Source: JACMLC01 sp963720235 (lineage in GTDB: Bacteria; Acidobacteriota; Blastocatellia; Pyrinomonadales; Pyrinomonadaceae). From it: a stretch of 64,000 nt of DNA. The translations under genes and the position numbers were made by a program. Under the pieces are notes generated by a model. That model was given only the letters and a program-made list of their open reading frames with translations, was not told the origin of the DNA and did no database searches. The stretch's first letter is position 1; the number at the start of each line of letters is the position of its first letter. Where the stretch lies: positions 4,650,001-4,714,000 of the forward strand of contig OY970389.1 in the NCBI GenBank assembly GCA_963720235.1, given 5' to 3'. Shown piece by piece: positions 35,646 to 44,490 of this stretch.

Positions 35646-36089
35646 ATGAGACCGACGAAATCAAAATCATGGTTCACACGCTTTGCCAAGTTGACGGCGC
35701 GCATGACAGGCAAGCCCGCGACATTTGCCATCGCCGTCGCAATCATACTGGTCTGGGCCATCACCGGGCCGCTCTTCCATTTCAGCGACACATGGCAACT
35801 CGTCATTAACACAGGCACGACCATCATCACTTTCCTGATGGTCTTTCTCATACAGAATACACAGAACCGCGATTCGGAAGCTCTACAGGTCAAGCTGGAC
35901 GAGTTGATTCGTTCCACAAAAGGCGCGCATACGGTGCTTCTGGATTTAGAGGAGTTGGAAGAAGAAGAGCTGGACAGGATTCGCCAGAGTTATGAGAAGC
36001 TGGCGGAACATGCCAGAGAGGATTTAGAAAAGGGAGGGAGAGATACGGACACTCCTGATTTGGAAGTTGATGAGCGGTCGAAAAAATAG
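35646..36089 (+). CDS. Low-affinity iron permease family protein
   Basis: 147 residues from ATG 35646 (GGAGGGAGAAAAAG upstream). Two membrane segments, FAIAVAIILVWAITGPLF and TIITFLMVFLIQNTQNRD, the latter being the family signature (FLIQNTQNRD, LDELIR). This is the short bacterial form of the FET4-like low-affinity iron permease domain. The C-terminal third is an acidic coiled helix (LEELEEEELDRIRQSYEKL). Actual iron transport is unproven for these short forms. A solo end motif TTAACCTCAGTTCGACATC lies 170 bp upstream (35454). Confidence 0.88.
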   Translation: MRPTKSKSWFTRFAKLTARMTGKPATFAIAVAIILVWAITGPLFHFSDTWQLVINTGTTIITFLMVFLIQNTQNRDSEALQVKLDELIRSTKGAHTVLLDLEELEEEELDRIRQSYEKLAEHAREDLEKGGRDTDTPDLEVDERSKK

Positions 36090-36157
36090 CTTTGATGTCA
36101 TATCGGTTTTGAGTGTCATTCGATACCCCCTCCCTGAGGGCGCATGTCATTGCAAAT

Positions 36158-36368
36158 TTCTATTCAAACGTGAGTTCGATATCAGGCGGCTGTGCCGCTC
36201 CTGCTGTGCGCAAAGTCTGAGACTTTCCGTGCATCTGCTTTTTTATCTTCTGAGGCTACGCCTCGCAAGGCAGAGCCTTGGCAAATTTAAGAAGCGGAGG
36301 GAAAGCCAGAGGCATTCCGCACAGCAGAGGCGGCACAGCCGCATTCAGATGCTTACATCGAACTGACG
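36158..36368. repeat. MITE-like palindromic element
   Basis: Ends: AACGTGAGTTCGATAT at the left (36169 region), and its mate ATCGAACTGACGTTAT at the right (36357 region). The core has GCGGCTGTGCCGC (36186-36198) and GCGGCACAGCCGC (36330-36342) at its edges with CTGCTGTGCGCAAAG and CCGCACAGCAG inside. No open frame. Confidence 0.72.
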
Positions 36369-36372
36369 TTAT

Positions 36373-36756
36373 TCAAGGCTTTTCATAACCGAGCACGCGC
36401 GCTTTAAGCCCGGCTGTGCGCGGGTCTCTGTCAAACGTCACCCAGCCTTCGCGCGTCGCATGGCGCGGCAGAAAGGGAAGCTGTAATTCACTGCGCGCCT
36501 GCTCCGCGCCATCCTGTTCCAACACGACTTCGATAATCACGCCTGATGCTGTCTGGTCGCCGTGATTGAGCACTGTCACCGGCACTGTAAAATTGTGCGC
36601 GTGCTGTTCGGGCGTGCCGAGCCTGACCTCTATGCTCGGCGGCTCGTTGCCCATCGTCGCGCCCACATAAGCCAGATAGCCAAGTGTGGTTGCGACCAAT
36701 AAAAGGCCGATGGCGAAGACGCTCCACTCAAGCCAGTTTTTCTGTAGTTTGCTCAT
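36373..36756 (-). CDS. TIGR02588-type membrane-anchored protein
   Basis: 127 residues. One N-terminal membrane anchor (WSVFAIGLLLVATTLGYLAYVG), then an Ig-like beta domain with VRLGTPEQHAHNFTVPVTVL, TASGVIIEVVLEQDG, LPFLPRHATREGWVTFDRDP. Matches the uncharacterised TIGR02588 family. It follows TIGR02587 with a four-base overlap (ATGA at 36753-36756), the standard arrangement of this pair. Beta domain faces the periplasm. Function unknown. Confidence 0.85.
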   Translation of the reverse strand: MSKLQKNWLEWSVFAIGLLLVATTLGYLAYVGATMGNEPPSIEVRLGTPEQHAHNFTVPVTVLNHGDQTASGVIIEVVLEQDGAEQARSELQLPFLPRHATREGWVTFDRDPRTAGLKARVLGYEKP

Positions 36757-37649
36757 TGCAACAGGAGCCTTCCGGCGGATGCGCCCAGAGTCGCGGCCAC
36801 TCCGAGCACGATAGTCTGCGCCATCATTGTGTAGAGCGTGACACTATCGAAGCGACCAAAGAACCAGAGAATCAAAGCTGAAGAGATAAGCGCGACGGCA
36901 TATGTCAGCATGGTGCTCAAAAGGACAGAGCTAAAACCATCGCGCCGCACAAACTCTTTTGCGCCCGTGAATTCGCTGTAGTGAAGAATCAAAGCGCACA
37001 TCAGGAGCGAAAGCAAAGCCAGTCCGAGCAGCTTGAGCCATGAATTCTCAATAGCGATGATGACAATCTCTTCCGTCGGCGCGAGGTTGGCCGCAAAGAG
37101 CACTGCGCCGCAAGCCGCCAGCAACATCTGCCCGCCAAAGTGAATCTCAGTTTCGTCTGCGCCCTCCATGCCTTTATCTTTTTTCTGCTTTGTGCCGGTC
37201 GCATCTTCCGCCATTCCCTCGTCATCTCCGCCGCCGAGTTGCGCCGTCCCGATTGAGACGCCGATGGCAACCGTCATCGCTTCGATGACAATGCGCCCGG
37301 CAATCTCATCCGCCTGCATGTCTAAAGTCAGACGACCGAGCAGAAATAAGACCAGCGCCGAGAGTAAAATCCCGACGCCCATCTCTTCCACAGAATCAAT
37401 CATCTCTTCCAGCAGATTCGCATCACGACGCAAGCCAGCGTAGCGGTTATAACCGAGCAACAAAATAAATGTCGCCAGCACATAGAAGAGCAGCCGCACA
37501 GGATGCGCTGTAAATCCTGCCCACCAGACCTCCATCGTATAGAGCAGCGGCAGGCTGAACATCAACCCGCCCGCTACGCCGCGCCCGTACTCCTGCAAAG
37601 ATTCAGAGATTGTGCGCTGCTTTGATTTATTGGCCCTGCGTCGAGGCAT
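36753..37649 (-). CDS. TIGR02587-type integral membrane protein
   Basis: 298 residues, about eight membrane segments, among them GGLMFSLPLLYTMEVWW, LLFYVLATFILLLGYNRYAG and ILLSALVLFLLGRLTLDM. The start QEYGRGVAGGLMFSLPLLYTM and the segment EAMTVAIGVSIGTAQLGGGDD are like TIGR02587 family members. A charged cytoplasmic loop (about 148-172) splits the protein. Forms an operon with the TIGR02588 gene. Function unknown; it may be a two-part envelope complex. Confidence 0.87.
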   Translation of the reverse strand: MPRRRANKSKQRTISESLQEYGRGVAGGLMFSLPLLYTMEVWWAGFTAHPVRLLFYVLATFILLLGYNRYAGLRRDANLLEEMIDSVEEMGVGILLSALVLFLLGRLTLDMQADEIAGRIVIEAMTVAIGVSIGTAQLGGGDDEGMAEDATGTKQKKDKGMEGADETEIHFGGQMLLAACGAVLFAANLAPTEEIVIIAIENSWLKLLGLALLSLLMCALILHYSEFTGAKEFVRRDGFSSVLLSTMLTYAVALISSALILWFFGRFDSVTLYTMMAQTIVLGVAATLGASAGRLLLQ

Positions 37650-37699
37650 AGAGAATTATTTTCTGGCCCAAACAGTTAAGGAAAAGTTTTCGGAACTTG

Positions 37700-38158
37700 T
37701 TACCAGATAGAAGCGATGGCTGCTTCGTCAAACTCTGCGGCTCTGCCGTCGGGCAGGATATGCAGCAGTTTCGCGCCGCGTTCGCGCAAGGGGATTGAGA
37801 GCAGCCCTACGCGATGACAGTTGGCGCGCGGCTCTGTGTGCTGCGTGAGCGGTTGCGATTCAGAGCACATGATGGCGACGCGCATCTCCGAAGCAAGCTC
37901 TATAATTCTATCGAGCCCGCGCGCGAGTTCATCTGGCGGCGCGACCGTCTTGCCGCCGCACTCCGGCAGATGCTCGTAGCCAATGCCCGCCTCTCTTAAA
38001 TTCTCTTCCAACACGCGCCCGTTATACTGCGGCCAACGCGACCGCGCCGCGCTTCTCACATCGCAGACGAAAGCAATCTTGTGCTCGCGCAGGAGTTTTA
38101 AAAAATAATCGAACGGGTGTCTCCCGTGTCCGATGGTATAGATGGTTGGTGAAGACAT
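37700..38158 (-). CDS. DUF488-family protein
   Basis: 152 residues. Start IYTIGHGRHPFDYFLKLLRE, then VCDVRSAARSRWPQYNGRVL, MCSESQPLTQHTEPRANCHR and a C-terminal LLHILPDG. These are the DUF488 landmarks, including the Arg-rich VRS and the MCSE cysteine. The fold is thought to be nucleotide-related, but the activity is unproven. Seven bp separate its stop-to-start neighbour, the CYTH gene, on the same strand, so they are cotranscribed. Confidence 0.9.
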   Translation of the reverse strand: MSSPTIYTIGHGRHPFDYFLKLLREHKIAFVCDVRSAARSRWPQYNGRVLEENLREAGIGYEHLPECGGKTVAPPDELARGLDRIIELASEMRVAIMCSESQPLTQHTEPRANCHRVGLLSIPLRERGAKLLHILPDGRAAEFDEAAIASIW

Positions 38159-38165
38159 GGAAAAA

Positions 38166-38759
38166 CTATTGCGCGGCGGAATTTTTATCTGCGCCTTTCG
38201 GATTGAGATATGCGCGTATCTCTTCCGCCGTCAGGAAGGCGAGCCGCGCGCCCGTGAACATCAAATCATTCGTCACATCCATCAAGGCGAATGAAGGCAG
38301 CTGGAAATTAAACATCTCTTCGTCCGTCTCAAAACTCGTCTCGCAGAGAATCAAGCCGCGTAGCGCGCCTAAGAAAACATCTATCGAAAACTTGCGGCCT
38401 TCATGCTCGTACTTGTAACGGTTCTTGCGAATCTCGTTGCCTTCAAAGATGGAGAGGACTTCATACTCTGTCGCCGAAAGATAAGTGTTAGTAATTATCG
38501 TCCGCGAAAAATCATCAGGCGCGGGCGCATACTTTTGCGTCAGCTTGGCAATCCACTGGCGCGTCTGCGGCAGTCGAATCTTACGCAGGCGCAGCCGCGT
38601 GTTCGTAATATAATTGTCCCAGATTTGCACATGCTCACTCGCCATCGTCAAACCTTCCGGCAATTCGCGCAACAAAAATCTGCGCTCACGCTCGACTAAA
38701 GCGTACTTGCTCTCCGTGATGACGAGAGTGTTTTCAGTTGTCGGAATCGCTGCGCCCAT
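38166..38759 (-). CDS. CYTH-domain protein (triphosphate tunnel enzyme)
   Basis: 197 residues. N-terminal KYALVERERRFLLRELP carries the ExExR signature (VERERRF) of the CYTH superfamily. Then TRLRLRKIRL, WIAKLTQKY, EYEVLSIFEGNEIRKNRYK, FSIDVFLGALRGLILCETSF: an eight-strand tunnel with the expected Arg, Lys and Glu positions. CYTH enzymes hydrolyse or cyclise triphosphates (inorganic triphosphate, thiamine triphosphate, ATP); which one here is not predictable. Operon with DUF488. Confidence 0.85.
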   Translation of the reverse strand: MGAAIPTTENTLVITESKYALVERERRFLLRELPEGLTMASEHVQIWDNYITNTRLRLRKIRLPQTRQWIAKLTQKYAPAPDDFSRTIITNTYLSATEYEVLSIFEGNEIRKNRYKYEHEGRKFSIDVFLGALRGLILCETSFETDEEMFNFQLPSFALMDVTNDLMFTGARLAFLTAEEIRAYLNPKGADKNSAAQ

Positions 38760-38800
38760 TGTTAATATCCGGTGTTATTTGATAAGTATAAAAAGCAGCT

Positions 38801-39244
38801 TCACGCTTTTCTCAACCATGCTATGTCGCCCTGATCTTTATCACGACCTGCGGCCACCTTATTTTTTAACAAATCCTCTTTGGAAAGAACTTGAACCTCC
38901 ATCTCATCAATCATAACACTCAGCTTATTCTTCCAGGCCTCATCAAATTCAACGCCATCTATACTTGTTAAAATGTCTATCCGACATGGCTCGACGCCAA
39001 GTTGAAGTACTATGTCGGGAGAGATGAAATCCTGTTCCGTGAAATCGGAAAGCGGAGCGCCGAACACAGACAACGCCCGAAAAATTTTTCGTGCATTTGT
39101 CATGTCGTTTCTAATCCAGATGTCAATGTCGCCTGTAGCGCGAGGAAGGCCATGTGCTGCCAGCGCATAAGCCCCAACAATGATGAATTCAACTCCTTCG
39201 TTTTTTAAGCACCACAAGATGTCTCTGAAGTCTTGGTTCAGCAT
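38801..39244 (-). CDS. Nucleotidyltransferase (MNT/AbiEii-like, DUF6036-type)
   Basis: 147 residues from the ATG 39244, which overlaps the upstream small gene by 56 bp. The frame extends to 39271. Motif VEFIIVGAYALAAHGLPRAT then GDIDIWIR: a G-A/S-x-A-x-x-x-H-G and D-I-D signature of polymerase-beta-type nucleotidyltransferases used in type IV or MNT/HEPN-like modules. C-terminal half helical (VLSKEDLLKNKVAAGRDKDQGDIAWL). Probable transferase of NMP to RNA or protein. Its small overlapping partner is at 39189. Confidence 0.82.
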   Translation of the reverse strand: MLNQDFRDILWCLKNEGVEFIIVGAYALAAHGLPRATGDIDIWIRNDMTNARKIFRALSVFGAPLSDFTEQDFISPDIVLQLGVEPCRIDILTSIDGVEFDEAWKNKLSVMIDEMEVQVLSKEDLLKNKVAAGRDKDQGDIAWLRKA

Positions 39245-39383
39245 CGAGGTTTTCCTTGAAAGCCCAGGCATTGAGGGCTAGTTGCCACATCATCCCGATG
39301 AGTTGTTGAGGCGTCTTGTCCTTTAAGTCCTCATCTTCGTTGGTTTGATGAAGCGGCCTCTTCCTAATCATGGTGTTTCGCAT
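39189..39383 (-). CDS. Small partner protein of the nucleotidyltransferase
   Basis: 64 residues. A charged N-terminal tail, then DLKDKTPQQLIGMMWQLALN and AWAFKENLDAEPRLQRHLVV. Proteins with this DLKDRTPxQRxxMMWxxTxxAWAF form are recurrent next to DUF6036-type nucleotidyltransferases in environmental bacteria, so it is probably a dedicated antitoxin- or adaptor-like partner. Ends 56 bp inside the partner's gene in a different frame. No known domain. Confidence 0.6.
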   Translation of the reverse strand: MRNTMIRKRPLHQTNEDEDLKDKTPQQLIGMMWQLALNAWAFKENLDAEPRLQRHLVVLKKRRS

Positions 39384-39402
39384 CAGAAGCTAGCCCTTTT
39401 CT

Positions 39403-41403
39403 TTATGCTCCGACCAATTCCTCTTCCGCAATTTTGAGAAACTCTTCCGGCGCGACGATGCGACCGGCAATGGCTGAGGCCGCGACGACATAAGGGCTTG
39501 CGAGATAAACTTTGCCCGGCCCACTGCGTCCCGGAAAATTGCGATTCTGCGCGCTGATGGTCACGGTCTCAGGCGACTTGGATGCGCCCGGCCCGGCGTT
39601 GATGCACGCGCCGCAGCTAGGGTCTATCAACTCCGCGCCCGCGCGCTCAAAGATTTCGATATAACCTTTCTCGCGCGCGTACTGCTTGATTTTCTGCGAG
39701 CCGAATTGCAGGTAAAGATGAACGCCGGGCGCAACACGCTTGCCCTGCTCGACCGCTTGCCGCAAGACCGCCGCGTACATGTCCATGTCAGCCATCTTGC
39801 CGCCGGTGCAAGAGCCGCCATAGGCCGCATCAATTCTGACTTCTTCCTGTAACTCCTCAATGTTGATGCCATTGCGCGGGTCGCCCGGCGTCGCCACCAT
39901 CGGGCGCAACTCGTCCAAATTAATTTCAAAGACGGCTGCATACTCCGCATCAGCATCGCTCTTAAGGAAACCTTCCAAAATTTCTTCTGCATCAAGACCG
40001 CGCATGCGCGTGACATATTCGAGCGTGACTTCATCCGGCTCGATGATGCCTGTCGTGCCGCCCGCTTCGACTGCCATATTGGTCAGGGTCGCGCGCTCAT
40101 CGAGAGACATTTCCTTCAAACCTTCGCCCGCGAACTCAAGCACCTGCCCGATGCCTTTGCCCTGCTTCATGTAATCCGTCGCAAGAATGTAAAGCATCAC
40201 ATCTTTCGCCGTCACATCCGCGCGCTTCTTGCCATTTAAAACAAACCGCACAGTTTCTGGAACGCGTATGCGTATGTCTTTCGTGTACCAAGCATTCGCC
40301 ATATCCGTTGAGCCGACGCCGAAAGCAAAGCAGCCGAGCACGCCAGCCATGCACGTGTGCGAGTCCGTGCCGATGACAAGCTGGCCGGGCAAAGCTATGT
40401 CTTCGACCACCGCGTTGTGGCAGATAGCTTCAGAGCCGCCTTCAGGATTTTCACCATAGAGACGTATGCCCTGCTCTTCCGTAAAACTCGCCTGCGTGAC
40501 TGCCAGGCCGTCAGCGCGTTCGAGCAATCCCATCTTGCGTTTATCTTCCGACATCACCTGGCCCAGAAAAGTCAGGTGGTCGCGGAAAGCATAAACGGAT
40601 TCGGCTTCGGTCACGCGCGCATCTTTTCCGAGCGATTGCGTGAACAAGGATGCAGCCATCGGCGTCACATACTCGTGCGAGAAGCGCACATCCGCAACTG
40701 CGAAGAGAGCATCGCCCGGCTTGACCGCTTCGACGCCAATTTCTCCTGCTCTCACAAAAGCATGACGCGCGATGATTTTTTCGACGATGTTCATCGGACG
40801 CTTTTTGGTTTCAAGAGCGGGCGGCGCAATCTCTCCTGCGAGCCGCGCCTTGTTGTAGTTGAAGAGGCCGCCATACTCGACTATGGATTTTGAAATCGGG
40901 TCGAGGCCGCGCGTGAACTCCGCGAGCGGAATCTCTTCGCCCGCGCGTATGCGCTCTATCAAGCCGAAATCCGTAGAGGTCAAGAGGCCGATGTTCTGCG
41001 AGTTCTGCCCGTAAATTTTTTCAATCGTTTCGGCAATCACCAATTCGATGCCCGCCCACTTCTCAGCATACGGCGCAGTCTCGCGCGATGAGCCGCAGCC
41101 CTTCGAGAGTCCTGAGACGACGACAGAGAAGCCGCCATTTTTGACTTCATCCTTTTTGACTGCGCCCTCGCGCATCCCTACATAAACATATTGGCCCAGA
41201 GTTTCGTCGTAATAAAAACAGACCCAGCCCGGCGTGATTTCATCCGTCGAGATGTTATTCATCAAAGGCGTTTCGGGATTGAAAGCCAAATCCTCGCTGC
41301 CCTCTAACTGGCGTCGAATAAGCGTCGTGTCGTTAGTCAAAAAGAGTATGCGCCCGCCGAACTTGATGCGGTCTGGTCGCTTCTGAATCTTCTCTACAGT
41401 CAT
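39403..41403 (-). CDS. Aconitase-family dehydratase, swivel and catalytic domains fused in reverse order
   Basis: 666 residues. The swivel (LeuD-like) domain comes first, about 40-170: NNISTDEITPG and SKGCGSSRETAP. The catalytic (LeuC-like) domain follows, about 205-640: GTDSHTCMAGVLGCFAFGVG, DAAYGGSCTGGKMADMD, DPSCGACINAGPG and NRNFPGRSG. The three cysteines of the 4Fe-4S cluster are present (GSCTG, SCGAC). By family it isomerises isopropylmalate, methylmalate or homocitrate type acids through dehydration and rehydration. Usually LeuC and LeuD are separate subunits or joined catalytic-first, so this swapped fusion is notable. No leu genes nearby. Confidence 0.88.
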   Translation of the reverse strand: MTVEKIQKRPDRIKFGGRILFLTNDTTLIRRQLEGSEDLAFNPETPLMNNISTDEITPGWVCFYYDETLGQYVYVGMREGAVKKDEVKNGGFSVVVSGLSKGCGSSRETAPYAEKWAGIELVIAETIEKIYGQNSQNIGLLTSTDFGLIERIRAGEEIPLAEFTRGLDPISKSIVEYGGLFNYNKARLAGEIAPPALETKKRPMNIVEKIIARHAFVRAGEIGVEAVKPGDALFAVADVRFSHEYVTPMAASLFTQSLGKDARVTEAESVYAFRDHLTFLGQVMSEDKRKMGLLERADGLAVTQASFTEEQGIRLYGENPEGGSEAICHNAVVEDIALPGQLVIGTDSHTCMAGVLGCFAFGVGSTDMANAWYTKDIRIRVPETVRFVLNGKKRADVTAKDVMLYILATDYMKQGKGIGQVLEFAGEGLKEMSLDERATLTNMAVEAGGTTGIIEPDEVTLEYVTRMRGLDAEEILEGFLKSDADAEYAAVFEINLDELRPMVATPGDPRNGINIEELQEEVRIDAAYGGSCTGGKMADMDMYAAVLRQAVEQGKRVAPGVHLYLQFGSQKIKQYAREKGYIEIFERAGAELIDPSCGACINAGPGASKSPETVTISAQNRNFPGRSGPGKVYLASPYVVAASAIAGRIVAPEEFLKIAEEELVGA

Positions 41404-41497
41404 GTTTGTCCCCTGATGGCTAAATTTGATGGCTCATGGAAAAGAACAATTATAAACTGTTGCGGCGGAAATGTCCCAAGCAGATGGCTGAAACTAA

Positions 41498-41601
41498 TTA
41501 ACCGCAGAGACGCGGAGACGCAGAGGAAAGAAAACAGTAAATAGTAAAAACAGCTTGCTTCTTTTTGTATCGTCTCTGCGTCTCCGCGTCTCTGCGGTTA
41601 A
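41498..41601. repeat. Word-type inverted repeat (GACGCGGAGACGCAGAG)
   Basis: TTAACCGCAGAGACGCGGAG and the rest of a 28-base arm face CTCTGCGTCTCCGCGTCTCT and GCGGTTAA, loop about 45 bases. It ends nine bases before the MFS start codon and 95 bp from the aconitase start. Confidence 0.8.
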
Positions 41602-41610
41602 ACTCAAATC

Positions 41611-42816
41611 ATGAAGCTATCGAAATGGCCCACACTTCTTTTGCTCGCGCTGGCCGAGCTACTGGGCATGGCTGTGTGGTTTTCAGCTTCGGCGGTTGTG
41701 CCTGCTTTGACAGAAGCATGGAGCTTGAACGACTCCGGGCGCGCATGGCTCACGATGTCCGTGCAGGTCGGCTTTGTCGCCGGAGCATTCGGGTCTGCGC
41801 TGCTCAATCTGGCAGACCGCGTTTCCGCGAGAGTTTTATTTACAGCCTCAGCTCTCTTAGCAGCTATTGCAACAGCTTTGATTCCACTCGCGGCAACGGG
41901 ACTCTGGCTCGCACTGCCGCTCAGATTTTTGACGGGCATGTTTCTCGCGGGAGTCTATCCTGTCGGGATGAAGATTATGGCGACGTGGACGAAAGAAGAT
42001 AGAGGGCTTGGCATCGGTCTGCTTGTAGGCGCGGTGACATTGGGTTCTGCTTCGCCGCATCTCGTCAATGCCTTTGGCGGAGTCGGAGACTGGAAGCCTG
42101 TCCTGTATCTGTCCGCCGCACTCGCAGCGTTTGGCGGGTTGATGGCCGCGCTCTTTATCAAGGAAGGGCCGTATGCTTTCGCTTCTCCGCGTTTTAACTG
42201 GAAGTATGTCGGAGAAATTTTGCGTGAGCGAGAATTGGTGCTGGCGAATCTGGGTTACTTGGGCCACATGTGGGAGCTGTATGCGATGTGGGCCTGGATA
42301 CAGATTTTCCTGCTGGCGAGTTTCAGGCTGAGCGGAGTGGGCGAAGTGTGGGCCAGCGTGTGGGCCTTCGCAGTGATAGCCATCGGCGCGCTTGGGAGTC
42401 TGCTGGCAGGCAAGCTGGCAGACCGTCTGGGCCGCACGACTTTGACGATAGCCTCGCTCCTGATGAGCGGAAGCTGCGCGTTGTGTGTCGGATTTCTTTA
42501 TGGCGGCAATCCTGTTTTGCTGGTCGCGGTCTGTCTGCTGTGGGGCTTTGCAATCGTCGCGGACTCCGCGCAATTCTCAGCCGCCGTCAGCGAGTTGTGC
42601 AGGAAGGAATACACCGGGACTGCTTTGACTTTGCAAACGAGTCTGGGATTCCTGCTGACCTTAGTGACGATTCGTTTGCTTCCGCCGCTCGAAAGACGTG
42701 TCGGCTGGCAATGGGCCTTTGCGTTTCTGGCGATTGGGCCAGCCATAGGCATCTGGGCCATGTATCGTCTCAGACGCTCGCCTGCTGCTGTAAGATTGGC
42801 AGGCGGCAGGGGCTAA
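41611..42816 (+). CDS. MFS transporter (second)
   Basis: 401 residues, twelve membrane segments. Starts LLLALAELLGMAVWFSASAV, which resembles the nitrate/nitrite and CynX-like MFS group. Then VQVGFVAGAFGSALLNLADR, RFLTGMFLAGVYPVGMKIMA, and GSLLAGKLADRLGRT, a G-x-L-A-D-R-x-G-R motif between helices 8 and 9. Substrate not predictable. No clear ribosome site: the ATG directly follows the inverted repeat, as for the other MFS gene. Confidence 0.88.
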   Translation: MKLSKWPTLLLLALAELLGMAVWFSASAVVPALTEAWSLNDSGRAWLTMSVQVGFVAGAFGSALLNLADRVSARVLFTASALLAAIATALIPLAATGLWLALPLRFLTGMFLAGVYPVGMKIMATWTKEDRGLGIGLLVGAVTLGSASPHLVNAFGGVGDWKPVLYLSAALAAFGGLMAALFIKEGPYAFASPRFNWKYVGEILRERELVLANLGYLGHMWELYAMWAWIQIFLLASFRLSGVGEVWASVWAFAVIAIGALGSLLAGKLADRLGRTTLTIASLLMSGSCALCVGFLYGGNPVLLVAVCLLWGFAIVADSAQFSAAVSELCRKEYTGTALTLQTSLGFLLTLVTIRLLPPLERRVGWQWAFAFLAIGPAIGIWAMYRLRRSPAAVRLAGGRG

Positions 42817-42856
42817 GATTTAAATCAAAGCTTGTGAGTTTGGGAGAGAGAAAGTT

Positions 42857-42972
42857 TCCCGCAAAGGCGCAAAGGCGCAAAGAAGGCGCGAAGGAAAAGA
42901 AGCAGGAATATTGCTTCTTAATCTCTGTTTTTCTTTGCGTCTTCTCTTTGCGCCTTTGCGCCTTTGCGGGAA
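42857..42972. repeat. Word-type inverted repeat (GCAAAGGC)
   Basis: TTCCCGCAAAGGCGCAAAGG, then GCGCAAAGAAGGCGC, face GCGTCTTCTCTTTGCGCC and CCTTTGCGCCTTTGCGGGAA. Ends about 22 bp before the PhyH gene. Confidence 0.8.
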
Positions 42973-42993
42973 ATTTCTTTATCATCTCCGAGC

Positions 42994-43848
42994 ATGCAAT
43001 CCATCCTGACTCAAGAGCAACTGGCCCAATACAAACGCGACGGCTTTCTCGTCCTTAAAAATTTCGTCAAGGACGCAGACTGCGATGCCTTGCGCGCACG
43101 CGCGGAAGAGCTTGTAAGGAACTTTGACCCGCAGGGCATCGTCTCCATCTTTTCCACTAAGGAACAGACGCGCACGAGCGATGATTACTTTCTAACTTCT
43201 GGAGACAAGATACGTTTTTTCTTTGAAGAGGATGCCTTTGATGAGAACGGCAACCTGCGCCAGAGCAAGGAGCGTTCGATTAACAAGATAGGCCACGCGC
43301 TGCACGACCTCGATGAGACATTCGAGAGCTTTTCGCGCACGCCGGAGTTGGCCCAACTTGTCGCAGACTTGGGCATCAGCGAGCCGCTTATGATGCAGTC
43401 CATGTATATCTTCAAACAGCCCAACATCGGCGGCGAAGTCACATGCCATCAGGACAGCACATTTTTGTACACAGAGCCTTTGAGCGTCACGGGTCTCTGG
43501 TTCGCTCTCGAAGACGCGACGATTGAGAACGGCTGCCTGTGGGCCATACGCGGCGGACATTCGGGAGGTTTGAAGTCGCGCTTTGTGCGCGATGAGAGAG
43601 GCGGCACGCGCTTTGAAATTCTGGATGAGAGCGCGTGGCAGATGGATGAGCTTGTCCCGCTCGAAGTTGAGAAAGGCACGTTGGTTATTCTTGACGGAAG
43701 ATTGCCGCACCTCTCGCGCGCCAACCTGAGCCCGCGTTCGCGTCATGCTTACACGCTGCATGTTATTGACGGCGAGAGCCATTACCCTGCGGAAAACTGG
43801 CTGCAAAGAAGCACGGATTTGCCCGCGCGCGGTTTTCGGAAAATTTGA
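42994..43848 (+). CDS. Phytanoyl-CoA dioxygenase (PhyH) family protein
   Basis: 284 residues from ATG 42994; the frame opens ten residues earlier. Fe(II)/2-oxoglutarate fold: LAQYKRDGFLVLKNFV at the N terminus, the iron ligands in VTCHQDSTFLY (HxD) and LPHLSRANLSPRSRHAYTLH (distal His and the Arg for 2-oxoglutarate). Hydroxylates an unknown substrate, often a small molecule or lipid. The GNAT gene follows after 19 bp, in the same direction, so a joint small-molecule modification step is possible. Confidence 0.88.
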   Translation: MQSILTQEQLAQYKRDGFLVLKNFVKDADCDALRARAEELVRNFDPQGIVSIFSTKEQTRTSDDYFLTSGDKIRFFFEEDAFDENGNLRQSKERSINKIGHALHDLDETFESFSRTPELAQLVADLGISEPLMMQSMYIFKQPNIGGEVTCHQDSTFLYTEPLSVTGLWFALEDATIENGCLWAIRGGHSGGLKSRFVRDERGGTRFEILDESAWQMDELVPLEVEKGTLVILDGRLPHLSRANLSPRSRHAYTLHVIDGESHYPAENWLQRSTDLPARGFRKI

Positions 43849-43867
43849 TTGATGAAAGATAAAGACG

Positions 43868-44344
43868 ATGAATCAAGACATCAGTATCCGGCTCGCGGAT
43901 GAGAGAGATGTGAGCGCGCTTGTCAGTTTCAATCAGGCGATGGCGCGCGAGACGGAAGGAAAATCTCTGGACCAATCTGTGCTCACATCGGGCGTCAAAC
44001 ATCTGTTAGAGCAAACACAGCTTGGCTTTTATGTAGTTGCGGAAGATAGAAGCGCAGAGCGTCTGGAAGTCATAGGCTCGTTGATGGTGACATACGAATG
44101 GAGCGATTGGCGCGACGGGTTGTTCTGGTGGATACAGAGCGTCTATATCTTGCCGCACGCGCGCAGGCGCGGCGTCTATCGCAGGCTCTACGAATTCGTC
44201 AAAGAGCTGGCGGCGACGCGCGGCGGCGTGCGCGGCTTTCGTCTCTACGTCGAGAAAGAGAATCGCATCGCGCAGCAAACTTATGAGCAGCTTGGCATGC
44301 AGGAGACGCAGTATTTGATGTACGAGGAATTATCGGAAAGTTAG
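43868..44344 (+). CDS. GNAT-family N-acetyltransferase (third in window)
   Basis: 158 residues. SIRLADERDVSALVSFNQAM at the start, acetyl-CoA loop SVYILPHARRRGVYRRLYEF (ARRRGVYRRL), then RLYVEKENRIAQQTYEQLGM. Has a long insert LFWWIQSVYILP usual in this GNAT branch. It differs from the paired GNATs at 10410 and 11265. Downstream of PhyH; substrate unknown. Confidence 0.88.
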   Translation: MNQDISIRLADERDVSALVSFNQAMARETEGKSLDQSVLTSGVKHLLEQTQLGFYVVAEDRSAERLEVIGSLMVTYEWSDWRDGLFWWIQSVYILPHARRRGVYRRLYEFVKELAATRGGVRGFRLYVEKENRIAQQTYEQLGMQETQYLMYEELSES

Positions 44345-44490
44345 GCTGAATTTCCGATAAATTGTCTTTATTTCCAAGCCGTCGGAAGAAACTCCCGAAT
44401 AGAATTTTTTCATCCGGTTCGAGACAACTCTGGCTCTCTCAAAATCTACAAAGCGAATGTCTGGACCAGAGATTTTTTTATACCTTAAAG

